DNA of 56,336 bases. It comes from SIG435 sp045530725 (GTDB lineage Bacteria > Bacillota > Clostridia > UMGS1810). This document shows positions 44,047 to 50,980 of this stretch, in pieces. The DNA lies in contig JAZSCT010000025.1 in the NCBI GenBank assembly GCA_045530725.1, forward strand, positions 1-56,336. Direction: 5' to 3'. The first letter of the stretch is position 1. Each line of letters starts with the position of its first letter. The notes below the pieces were generated by a model. It searched no databases. It was not told where the DNA came from and saw nothing but the letters and a program-made list of their open reading frames with translations. The position numbers were made by a program, and so were the translations under genes.

Positions 44047-44067
44047 TTTTATACTCCTCAAAAGATT

Positions 44068-44685
44068 CTACAGAGATTTGTCCGCCTTCTTAAGTGCTTT
44101 TGTGATAGCACACACAAGTATTGCCGCAACTATGGCTTCGGGCACACCGTTTGTACCGATTACCGTAAGTATGGCATAATAGAATCCTTCAAATGATGCT
44201 TCTTTTGCTGTGGCATAACTTTCGCCGAAGAATAAATATATCATATTCATAACAAGAAGTGTGTTTGTAAGTGAGCCCATAACCCCTGCAAGAAGAAGGG
44301 ATAAGGTTTCGCTTTTTTTGTGTATGAATTTATATACATGATATGGTACAACACCCACAAGGATTCTCGGCACAAAGCATATCACAAGGCTCAGCCAGTT
44401 TGTGTCAAAATCTCCGAGAGTGTATATAGGTGTGAATACAAAACTTGTGACAGTGGGGCTTACAAATGAATTGTTTATAAAACTTGTAAGACCGAACACA
44501 AATCCGAGAAATGCTCCCTTTTTTGGGCCTAAGATAATAGAGCCGATTATTACGGGAATATGTATGGTGGTGGCTTTTGTAAATATCAAAGGTATATATC
44601 CTATAAATGGTGTAAAAGCCATAAGGATGATAATCGCAGTAAAGAATGTGAGAATTACAAATTCTTTAAGTTTTGTGTTTTTCAT
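44068..44685 (-). CDS. ECF transporter S component, vitamin-type
   Basis: The 205-residue protein has about six membrane helices and belongs to the substrate-binding (S) proteins of energy-coupling-factor importers (PF12822). Family phrases include FTPFIGYIPLIFTKATTIHI and LGPKKGAFLGFVFGLTSFIN, which most resemble PanT-like pantothenate S components; this is a by-eye likeness. No EcfA/EcfT genes are near, so it would use a shared module. Its own promoter lies upstream, with an AAGGGGGA ribosome site. Confidence 0.8.
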   Translation of the reverse strand: MKNTKLKEFVILTFFTAIIILMAFTPFIGYIPLIFTKATTIHIPVIIGSIILGPKKGAFLGFVFGLTSFINNSFVSPTVTSFVFTPIYTLGDFDTNWLSLVICFVPRILVGVVPYHVYKFIHKKSETLSLLLAGVMGSLTNTLLVMNMIYLFFGESYATAKEASFEGFYYAILTVIGTNGVPEAIVAAILVCAITKALKKADKSL

Positions 44686-44715
44686 AAATATATCCCCCTT
44701 GGTAAAATTTCATTA

Positions 44716-44744
44716 ATTATATCAGAAAACACATTTCAATTCAA
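44716..44744 (-). promoter_or_regulatory. sigma-A promoter of the ECF S-component/AEC operon
   Basis: On the minus strand: TTGAAT (44744-44739), a 17-base spacer and TATAAT (44721-44716). No riboswitch fits in the 31-base leader. Confidence 0.75.
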
Positions 44745-44773
44745 TAGATAAATGATACAGTTCAGTACAGATG

Positions 44774-45346
44774 TTATCTGTTTTTGAACACCCACGGTTT
44801 TATCTCTTCGCCGCATACCATATAACTTTTCCTTGCAATAAGTGCAAGTGGAGTGTCGATGTATGAATCAGAATAAAAGTTTTCTATCTCTTTATCGCCG
44901 TATTCAGTCCTGAATCGTATTACCTTTTCTTTTCCGTGACAGTTTTCGCCATCATATCTTCCTGTAAACTTATCCACCTTTGAAGCCATCATATTCTTTA
45001 TTCCGATTCTTTCGCAGATTGGAAATATGAGAAATTCAGGTGATGCGGATATTATAAGGTCATCTTCTTTTCTTATCTGTGAGTAAAATTTCTTTATTCC
45101 TTTTATGTTTTCGTCCCAGAAGATTTCTATCTCTTTGTCAATATCATCTACTTTTGTCACAAATCTGTACATTATTTCCTTAAACTGTGTTTTGGATTTT
45201 TTCTTAAACACTTTGTAACTTAAGAATGCACATATAAGCGACGGTGCAAGGGTGATGATATTAGGATATTTCTTTAGGCAATGGATATAGAATTTCGCCG
45301 TAGAATCCCCGTCAAATATTGTTTTGTCAAAATCATATACATTCAT
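44774..45346 (-). CDS. HAD-IB family phosphatase
   Basis: The 190-residue protein shows the four HAD motifs: MNVYDFDKTIFDGDS (motif I, nucleophile Asp), ISASPEFL (motif II), a Lys in CHGKEKVIRF (motif III) and FYSDSYIDTPLAL (motif IV). A helical cap lies between residues 20 and 95 and includes a hydrophobic segment (about 30-48). HAD-IB relatives include phosphoserine and phospholipid-head-group phosphatases. It begins 2 bases after the stop of the upstream membrane-protein gene (TGA, then ATG) and is surely coupled to it, hinting at a lipid or wall-linked substrate (inference). Confidence 0.87.
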   Translation of the reverse strand: MNVYDFDKTIFDGDSTAKFYIHCLKKYPNIITLAPSLICAFLSYKVFKKKSKTQFKEIMYRFVTKVDDIDKEIEIFWDENIKGIKKFYSQIRKEDDLIISASPEFLIFPICERIGIKNMMASKVDKFTGRYDGENCHGKEKVIRFRTEYGDKEIENFYSDSYIDTPLALIARKSYMVCGEEIKPWVFKNR

Positions 45347-45348
45347 AT

Positions 45349-46107
45349 TCAGTCCCTCTGTTCAGTTTTTCTAAGTTTTCTGCAGTATTGCGTGCAGAGT
45401 TTGTCCCTGCATTCGCTGCATTTAAGTGCCATATTACTGTTTTCCCAAAATCTCTCAGGATATGTGAATACACATATCTCCCATATGAGCCATATGATGA
45501 CAGAAAGTGATACAAGTACCCACGAGAAGAAACTGTTCACAGTAATCATAGGCAGAAACATCATCAGATGATCCCAGTTAAATATCCTGCAGGTGGTGCA
45601 GCATTTGTTGTTCATAATAAGTCTGAAAGGACACCATATAAGTACGCATATAAGGTCGCATACATAGAAAAATGCCGATATAATCACCATATGTGAGACA
45701 CTTAAGATCCCTTTAAGGTGCAATATGCTTAATGTAAGTGTAACAAATATCCATATGATCATTACCTTGTATGCAGATTGGGTAGTATCCTTTATATAAT
45801 TTATGAGATTTTCTATATTTATCTTTTCTTTTATAGGCACAAACAGAGAACGGAACACCTTTTGCGAACCGATGGAGATGTGAGCCTTCACAGGAAGGAG
45901 TTGAAGTATCATATCATATATCCATAGTCCCCATATAAGGTGAAGTGGCGAAAATGAATCAAAAAACTTCATCCCTTCTGCCACATTGAAACTCTGTTCA
46001 TTATATATATACATTACAATCAATGATATGAAGATTGCAATTCTTGCCCATAGCCTCACAAAGTATATTTTTCTTGTTTCGGAAATCGGTTGAGTGGTTT
46101 TTTTCAT
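45349..46107 (-). CDS. multi-pass membrane protein with cysteine clusters, function unknown
   Basis: The 252-residue protein has about six predicted membrane helices (near 20-37, 52-66, 108-130, 138-160, 175-188 and 192-212). Two cytosol-facing cysteine groups stand out: NNKCCTTC between helices, and LKCSECRDKLCTQYC in the C-terminal tail (four Cys in 15 residues), together enough for metal or iron-sulfur binding. No domain is recognised. It starts after AAAGGA and has its own promoter. Tight coupling with the downstream HAD phosphatase suggests a joint role. Confidence 0.75.
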   Translation of the reverse strand: MKKTTQPISETRKIYFVRLWARIAIFISLIVMYIYNEQSFNVAEGMKFFDSFSPLHLIWGLWIYDMILQLLPVKAHISIGSQKVFRSLFVPIKEKINIENLINYIKDTTQSAYKVMIIWIFVTLTLSILHLKGILSVSHMVIISAFFYVCDLICVLIWCPFRLIMNNKCCTTCRIFNWDHLMMFLPMITVNSFFSWVLVSLSVIIWLIWEICVFTYPERFWENSNMALKCSECRDKLCTQYCRKLRKTEQRD

Positions 46108-46150
46108 AAAGTCTGTTTTCCTTTTGCTGAATTTGCATTAGTACAGAAGT

Positions 46151-46179
46151 ATTCTATCACAAAAAGTGATTGTTTTCAA
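46151..46179 (-). promoter_or_regulatory. sigma-A promoter of the membrane-protein/HAD operon
   Basis: On the minus strand: TTGAAA (46179-46174), a 17-base spacer and TAGAAT (46156-46151). Confidence 0.72.
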
Positions 46180-46281
46180 CAACTGAGATTATTTCATGAG
46201 AAATTCTCTGTCAATATCTGAAAAGTTTTTGAGAATCGTATCAATATTTTCAAACTTTCTCTTTGTGTAAATATAAGGCAG

Positions 46282-46510
46282 AAAAGCCTCCCTTGTATCC
46301 GTCAACGTCAGCCAATCGCACTATATTGTGCTCTTGGGACGTTTTGCCATGGGCACTGTTCGCCAAATTGAGAATTTGGACAGTGATCCAAAAGGGAAGG
46401 GGACCGCATTAGCGGTGGAGGAATTCAACGACTCCTGCCGTTTTTACAATTCAGGGACGGACCCTGTTTTGTTAAAAAATATATCGGTCTGTCCCTTTGA
46501 AAAATATACA
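46282..46510. repeat. degenerate repeat-like element with several hairpins
   Basis: This gene-free stretch begins with AAGCCTCCCTTG and later has AAAAGGGAAGGGGACC as an imperfect inverted partner. Inside are a long stem (46354-46385, CACTGT + CCAAATT against AATTTGG + ACAGTG, one 3-base bulge), ACCGCATTAGCGGT (46403-46416), and CAGGG/CCCTG around ACGGA (46452-46466). Its composition is more GC-rich than nearby spacers. It looks like a worn interspersed repeat; copy number cannot be judged from one window. Confidence 0.5.
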
Positions 46511-46579
46511 AAAAAGGAAATACCACATCAAAAAGTGATATTTCCTTAATTATAATATATAATCAACTTATTTATCAAT

Positions 46580-46879
46580 TCACAATCTTATCTTGATTTC
46601 TACAAGCGGATCATCTTTTGTGTCAATTTTAAATTCTGACATCAACAAGTAGTCACAACTCACTTTAAATATTCTTGCAAATGATAAAAGTTCTATGTCA
46701 GTCACAAATCTCTTTCCGCATTCGATTCTCTGTATGGCATTTTTGTCAAGGTCTATGCCCTCAAGTTGCATTCTGTCCGCAAGTGCCCTTTGGCTCATTC
46801 TGGGGGAAATAGACTTTCTCAGTTCGGCGATTTTTTCGCCGCTTATGTTATTTCCTGTATCAGTTTTGTTTTTAAACAT
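46580..46879 (-). CDS. XRE-family helix-turn-helix regulator
   Basis: The 99-residue protein has one HTH_3/XRE domain (about residues 13-82): ISGEKIAELRKSISPRMSQR, ALADRMQLEGIDLDKNAIQR and IECGKRFVTDIELLSFARIF. The tail is short and acidic. It is transcribed away from the large secreted-protein gene, and two similar 19-base operator-like sites lie in the shared region, so it probably controls that gene and itself. The ribosome site AAAGGAAG is well placed. Its length rules out a separate sensor domain. Confidence 0.88.
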   Translation of the reverse strand: MFKNKTDTGNNISGEKIAELRKSISPRMSQRALADRMQLEGIDLDKNAIQRIECGKRFVTDIELLSFARIFKVSCDYLLMSEFKIDTKDDPLVEIKIRL

Positions 46880-46900
46880 AAAAACTTCCTTTCACTTTTT

Positions 46901-46919
46901 TGACATCTAGTGCTTGACA
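46901..46919. promoter_or_regulatory. operator-like site 1
   Basis: TGACATCTAGTGCTTGACA overlaps the -35 of the promoter at 46914. It matches site 2 (46951-46969) at 15 of 19 positions. Confidence 0.5.
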
Positions 46920-46942
46920 AAACTATTATAACTTGTTATAAT
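46914..46942 (+). promoter_or_regulatory. consensus sigma-A promoter of the secreted-protein gene
   Basis: TTGACA (46914-46919), exactly 17 bases, then TATAAT (46937-46942): a perfect consensus. The predicted leader is about 150 bases. A TATAAT on the opposite strand (46930-46925) could serve the XRE gene, with a poor -35. Confidence 0.85.
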
Positions 46943-46950
46943 GTGGATAA

Positions 46951-46969
46951 TGACATCTTGTGAATGTCA
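46951..46969. promoter_or_regulatory. operator-like site 2
   Basis: TGACATCTTGTGAATGTCA is an inverted repeat (TGACAT/ATGTCA, 7-base gap) just after the predicted transcription start. It is spaced 50 bases (about five helical turns) from site 1. Confidence 0.5.
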
Positions 46970-47097
46970 AAATTATATTCAAAAATGCCTTTTTTGTACA
47001 TGTTGCACAAAGATAAGGCGAGATTTTTGTTGATAATTTATCATTCGCAAAGAATGCATATTTTAATCATTAATTTTTTTATAAGGAGATATGAAAA

Positions 47098-49005
47098 ATG
47101 AAAAAACTACTTTCACTTGCACTTGTATTGACAATGCTTTTCACAATCATTTCAGTACCAAGTGTATCAGCAGCCGATGCAAAAGGTGATTACCTTATCG
47201 GCGACTTCAAGACTGTAGCAAAGATGGGCTTTGAAACAGGCGATGCTGAGCCTAAAAAAGCCGGTAGCCAGTCTTATAACGTTTTTACAACAAAAAATGC
47301 TGTTGATAAAAACGGCGTTAGTATAGAAACGGTTAGTATGAAGGGGGCCGTTATGACATATCAGGATGCAGGAATTACTGCACCGGTGTCTCTTGGCGAG
47401 ACCTTCGGTTCAAACGTAGTTAAGTTTGACTTCGATGCCCAAGGTGTTGGTGGATATCAGTTCATCCGTGCTAGAATGCCTTTCTCTATTGCAGAAACAG
47501 TTCAGATTCAGACAGGTAAATTGTACAGAATTTCTGTATGGGTAAAAGTTGAGACTCTTGGTACAGCAGGAGTTACCTCAGGTCAGGTTTCTTTAAAATT
47601 CGGTGACGATATCAATAGCAATTCATCAGACTGGGTTACTGTAAACAAAGGTCAGTGGACTAAACTTAATATTGATTATGTTCCTACAGCAAATCATGAA
47701 AGTTCTAATATGTTTATATTGGCTATGAATGGTTCAAACGGAGCTCCGACTGTATTTTATGTTGACAACTTCCGTATCGAAGAATTCCAGGATACAAAGA
47801 CAGGTTCTCAGGTAGTTGCTTATACAGCTATGGATAAGAGCGGTACACCATACGGTACAGGTACAGCTGCTACATACACACTTAAAGCTGGTTCAGCAGG
47901 TTCAATATCAGATGATCTTAGTGCTACTTATGATACAAACACAAACACCACATCTTTCCCTTATGCAAGGGAGTTGTATGAAGAGGGATCTCCTGTGTAT
48001 TATCCACACATGCCGCAGCAGATCTTCAAGAAAACATCTACATCCCGTGCATGGCTCGTAAGATTGTCCAATGCTTTCGCAACTTCTGATATTGCAGAAG
48101 GCGACAAGGTAAGAATTTCTATGGATGTATATAATACTGATGCAGTAGCTCATGCCAAGTTAGCAGATGGCACAATGGGTGCTGCAGCAGATATTGAAAC
48201 AAGTACGATTCAGATGTATCCAACTGATGGTAGTAGTAATGGTGACGTAAAAGACCTTTATGTTAAAAAAGATGTTCCTGTAGATACATGGTACAGACTT
48301 GAAAAAATCATCACTATCCCTTCAGGCTGGGCTGCTACAGGTGTCAGAGTTGATGGTGTTGCTTCACAGGGAAAAGAAGCCGCTTTTAACACACCATTTG
48401 CATCAACTACATATTTTACAAACTTCAAATACGAAAAGATCACAGATACAACAGCAAAGGTTAATGTAGGTGTATCTTCAGAAGTCGAAGGCGAAACTGT
48501 AACAGGTGCGGGAGAATATACAGTAGGCGGAGAGGTTACTGTTACAGCAACTGAAGTTACAACTGATAATTCTAAGATGTTCAAGGGCTGGTATGACGGT
48601 TATGTATGTGTAAGCACAGATGCTTCATATACATTCACAGCAGTTACACCTGTAAACCTTGTTGCAAGATATGAAGCAAACAAAATTGATGTTAACCTTG
48701 AAATCACAGGTGACGGTGACACTGTTACAGCAACAGCTACAGTTAATGATATCAAGTCAGGTGGTACAATTGATGCTATCGTAATCATCGCTGCATACGA
48801 TGCAGACGATAACCTTGTAGGCGTTTCATTCTCAGAGAATGGCGTAAGCAAGGCTCTTGCTATCGATGAGACTATCTCTGCTACATATACAAAGAATGCT
48901 TCAGAAAATGTAGATAAGTATGTAGCATTCCTCTGGAATGACCTTACAAACATCAGACCTTATGTACTTCCTGTATCATTACCGGTAAGTGAAGTAACAG
49001 AGTAA
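47098..49005 (+). CDS. secreted multidomain surface protein with InlB-type repeat
   Basis: The 635-residue protein has a signal peptide (residues 1-25, ending SVSA). Two beta-rich regions (about 28-235 and 236-460) resemble carbohydrate-binding sandwich modules; the first includes KLYRISVWVKVETLGTAG. A bacterial repeat of the InlB B type follows (about 462-535, KMFKGWYDGYVCVS). The last 100 residues end DKYVAFLWNDLTNIRPYVLP, similar to a C-terminal accessory domain in clostridial secreted polysaccharide enzymes. No catalytic domain or membrane/sortase anchor is visible. A perfect consensus promoter and high-expression codons suggest an abundant exoprotein. No function is assigned. Confidence 0.8.
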   Translation: MKKLLSLALVLTMLFTIISVPSVSAADAKGDYLIGDFKTVAKMGFETGDAEPKKAGSQSYNVFTTKNAVDKNGVSIETVSMKGAVMTYQDAGITAPVSLGETFGSNVVKFDFDAQGVGGYQFIRARMPFSIAETVQIQTGKLYRISVWVKVETLGTAGVTSGQVSLKFGDDINSNSSDWVTVNKGQWTKLNIDYVPTANHESSNMFILAMNGSNGAPTVFYVDNFRIEEFQDTKTGSQVVAYTAMDKSGTPYGTGTAATYTLKAGSAGSISDDLSATYDTNTNTTSFPYARELYEEGSPVYYPHMPQQIFKKTSTSRAWLVRLSNAFATSDIAEGDKVRISMDVYNTDAVAHAKLADGTMGAAADIETSTIQMYPTDGSSNGDVKDLYVKKDVPVDTWYRLEKIITIPSGWAATGVRVDGVASQGKEAAFNTPFASTTYFTNFKYEKITDTTAKVNVGVSSEVEGETVTGAGEYTVGGEVTVTATEVTTDNSKMFKGWYDGYVCVSTDASYTFTAVTPVNLVARYEANKIDVNLEITGDGDTVTATATVNDIKSGGTIDAIVIIAAYDADDNLVGVSFSENGVSKALAIDETISATYTKNASENVDKYVAFLWNDLTNIRPYVLPVSLPVSEVTE

Positions 49006-49039
49006 TTAAAAGTAAAGTAGTTTTAGATCAATGAATAAT

Positions 49040-49070
49040 GGGGTGTAAAAGTGATTTTACACCCCGTTTT
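49040..49070 (+). terminator. Rho-independent terminator of the secreted-protein gene
   Basis: GGGGTGTAAAA (49040-49050) and TTTTACACCCC (49055-49065) form an 11-bp stem, followed by GTTTTT. Confidence 0.92.
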
Positions 49071-49092
49071 TAGTCGAAAGGATATGATATAT

Positions 49093-49269
49093 ATGGATTT
49101 CATTATTAAAAAACACTCTGCATCAAACAGAACCATCAGAATGCCTGATGAACTGTGCAAAGTTATGACAGAGATTGCTGATCAAAAGGGAATATCCTTC
49201 AATCAACTTGTTGTTCAATGTTGTGAGTTTGCACTAGCAAACTTAAAAAAAGATAAAGAAACTAAATAG
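49093..49269 (+). CDS. small ribbon-helix-helix (Arc-type) protein
   Basis: The 58-residue protein has a beta-strand (NRTIRMPDELCK) followed by two helices (VMTEIADQKGISFNQLVVQC and CEFALANLKK), the MetJ/Arc fold. It probably binds DNA as a dimer and could be an antitoxin or a small regulator; no toxin gene is next to it. Earlier in-frame starts lie in the preceding terminator or touch the ribosome site; AAAGGA is 10 bases before the ATG at 49093. A strong terminator follows. Confidence 0.75.
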   Translation: MDFIIKKHSASNRTIRMPDELCKVMTEIADQKGISFNQLVVQCCEFALANLKKDKETK

Positions 49270-49282
49270 TAATAATAGAAAC

Positions 49283-49330
49283 ACCCCCTGATAGAAATAG
49301 CCTGAAGTTATTTCAATCCGGGGGGTTTTT
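49283..49330 (+). terminator. terminator of the ribbon-helix-helix gene
   Basis: ACCCCC and GGGGGT close a long stem (inner pairs GAAATA/TATTTC, small bulges), followed by a run of five T. Confidence 0.88.
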
Positions 49331-49829
49331 ATACATTTGGGGACTGGGCAGTTTTTGTAACAAAAACTTTGAGACAGAGTGAGACAGAGGGACGTGCCGT
49401 TTTGTCACATAGTTCAAAAGTAAATTTTAGCATTCTTTCAGAAAAGCAAGAGAGACAGAGGGACGTGCCGTTTTGTCACATTATTCAAAAGTAAATTTTA
49501 GCATTCTTTCAGAAAAGCAATAATCTCTTTTTTATGAGATTCTTCATTTCCCATTCACTCATTCAGAATGACAAATAAGCGTACGAAGCACATTTAACTG
49601 CTTTGCAATTTATACATTTGAGGACGAGAGACAGAGGGACGTGCCGTTTTGTCACATTATTCAAAAGTAAATTTTTGCATTCTTTTAGAAAAGCAATAAT
49701 CTCTTTTTTATGAGATTCTTCATTTCGCATTCGCTCATTGTAGGGACAGATGCCCTCGGCTGGCCGAAGAGGAAAAATAGCATACTTATACATTTGAGGA
49801 CTGGGCAGTTTTTGTAACAAAAACTTTGA
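49330..49829. repeat. nested direct-repeat block
   Basis: A gene-free block of about 500 bases is made of repeated units. Unit A/B/C (69 bp) begins GAGACAGAGGGACGTGCCG and occurs at 49381-49449, 49452-49520 and 49628-49696; A and B are tandem with period 71 and differ at 2 of 69 positions. B and C extend together to about 113 bp (to 49564 and 49740). Unit D (43 bp), which contains AGTTTTTGT/ACAAAAACT, flanks the block at 49330-49372 and 49787-49829 (one mismatch), with a 15-base partial copy at 49611-49625. No reading frame fits. Confidence 0.88.
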
Positions 49830-49906
49830 CCTTTCACAGACAATCTGCCCCTGATTATCTGCTGTCTTATTTAATTTTTCAAAAATAATAAAACTGATTT
49901 TTAAGT

Positions 49907-50275
49907 TCAGAATATATTTTCTATACACAAGGTTTCATTTTGGGAAATGCCTGAAAGGGTGGATATCACAAGGGCTATCTCTTCTTTTGCCCCTGTATAT
50001 TCCTTTGCTTTCAGTTTTTCTTCTATCACTATCATACTTAATGATATATTGTCAAGATTTCCATGATTCGAAAACATCAGCATATACTTAATGTGTTTTT
50101 TCCAATGGAGGACTATGTCCTGATATGATGAATCAATTCTCTTTTCATCTTCTGTATCTATTGCATTTTTTAAGGCTTCCATTTTTTCGGTAAGGATTTG
50201 GGATTTGTCCCTTATTACTATATAATTTACCACAAACCCGGAAACGAGAAGTGCAAGAATCACAAGCGCACACAC
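49907..50275 (-). CDS. DUF4363-family protein
   Basis: The protein has an N-terminal membrane helix (residues 2-20, ALVILALLVSGFVVNYIVI) and an extracytoplasmic helical region of about 100 residues, as in DUF4363. Such genes commonly follow DUF421 genes in Clostridia, as here (25 bases between the stop of one and the start of the other). The start is uncertain: the GTG at 50275 lies too far from the ribosome site GGCGGTGA, and no ATG, GTG or TTG is better placed in frame; an ATA at 50287 would be at ideal spacing. Function unknown. Confidence 0.75.
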   Translation of the reverse strand: MCALVILALLVSGFVVNYIVIRDKSQILTEKMEALKNAIDTEDEKRIDSSYQDIVLHWKKHIKYMLMFSNHGNLDNISLSMIVIEEKLKAKEYTGAKEEIALVISTLSGISQNETLCIENIF

Positions 50276-50299
50276 AAATGCTTTTATTTAAATCACCGC

Positions 50300-50977
50300 C
50301 TACAGTTTGCTTTTTATTTGCAGGGTGTATTTATCATCATCGTCTATGGAAAAGATAAATACATCCTCTATTCTTTCTATATTGTATTCTTTTATGGTGT
50401 CAGTTACCCATTTTTCGTCAAAGCCTGATTCCTTTAAATGTTCTTTTCTGAGTTTCCCGTCAGAGATTATCACAAGTGGGATTCTTTCCTGCTTTACAGT
50501 AAGATTTAAGTCTTCTCTTGTCACAGTCTTTTTGGGAGATTTTTCCACCACGGTAAGTTCGCCGTTGGTTTCAAGTATTGCCATATATACATCTGATATG
50601 GAGAACACTCCTTTAAGTCTCAACTGTTCAAGAAGGTCTTCTATGGAGAATCTCAGTTTCTTAAGTTCCAGTTGAGATATTACGCCGTTTTTAATGACTA
50701 CTGTGGGTTTGCCTGAGAGAAAATTGCGAAACGATTCACTTTTTAAATTTACATAGGATGTGACTACTTCAAATACCAGAAGGGTAAGGATAGGTATCAC
50801 ACCTGCAAGGAGCGGGATGTTTATATCCGACACGGGTGTTGTGGCAAGGTCTGATATCATAATTGCCACCACAAGTTCCGATGGCTGAAGTTCGCCGATT
50901 TGCCTCTTGCCCATTACTCTTAAGGCAAACACCACAAGAACATACAGGATAATTGTTCGTACAAAGGATATAGCCAA
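50300..50977 (-). CDS. DUF421 (YetF-like) membrane protein (TTG start)
   Basis: The 225-residue protein has three N-terminal membrane helices (about residues 4-20, 34-52 and 58-77) with the family phrase RVMGKRQIGELQPSELVVAI, and a cytosolic C-terminal domain with NGVISQLELKKLRFSIEDLL and LRLKGVFSISDVYMAILETN. YetF-type proteins are widespread and linked to spore-germination phenotypes in some species; the molecular role is unknown. The TTG at 50977 is 9 bases from GAGGTGA. It starts 3 bases after the dehydrogenase stop. Confidence 0.88.
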   Translation of the reverse strand: MAISFVRTIILYVLVVFALRVMGKRQIGELQPSELVVAIMISDLATTPVSDINIPLLAGVIPILTLLVFEVVTSYVNLKSESFRNFLSGKPTVVIKNGVISQLELKKLRFSIEDLLEQLRLKGVFSISDVYMAILETNGELTVVEKSPKKTVTREDLNLTVKQERIPLVIISDGKLRKEHLKESGFDEKWVTDTIKEYNIERIEDVFIFSIDDDDKYTLQIKSKL

Positions 50978-50980
50978 AGG

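Noticed and set aside
46328..46549. A 73-codon plus-strand reading frame
   Set aside because: It has no ribosome site, runs through the hairpins of the degenerate repeat-like element and gives no recognisable protein.
49330..49829. CRISPR array
   Set aside because: The units are 69 and 43 bases, tandem or nested, with no regular 20-40-base spacers and no cas genes nearby.
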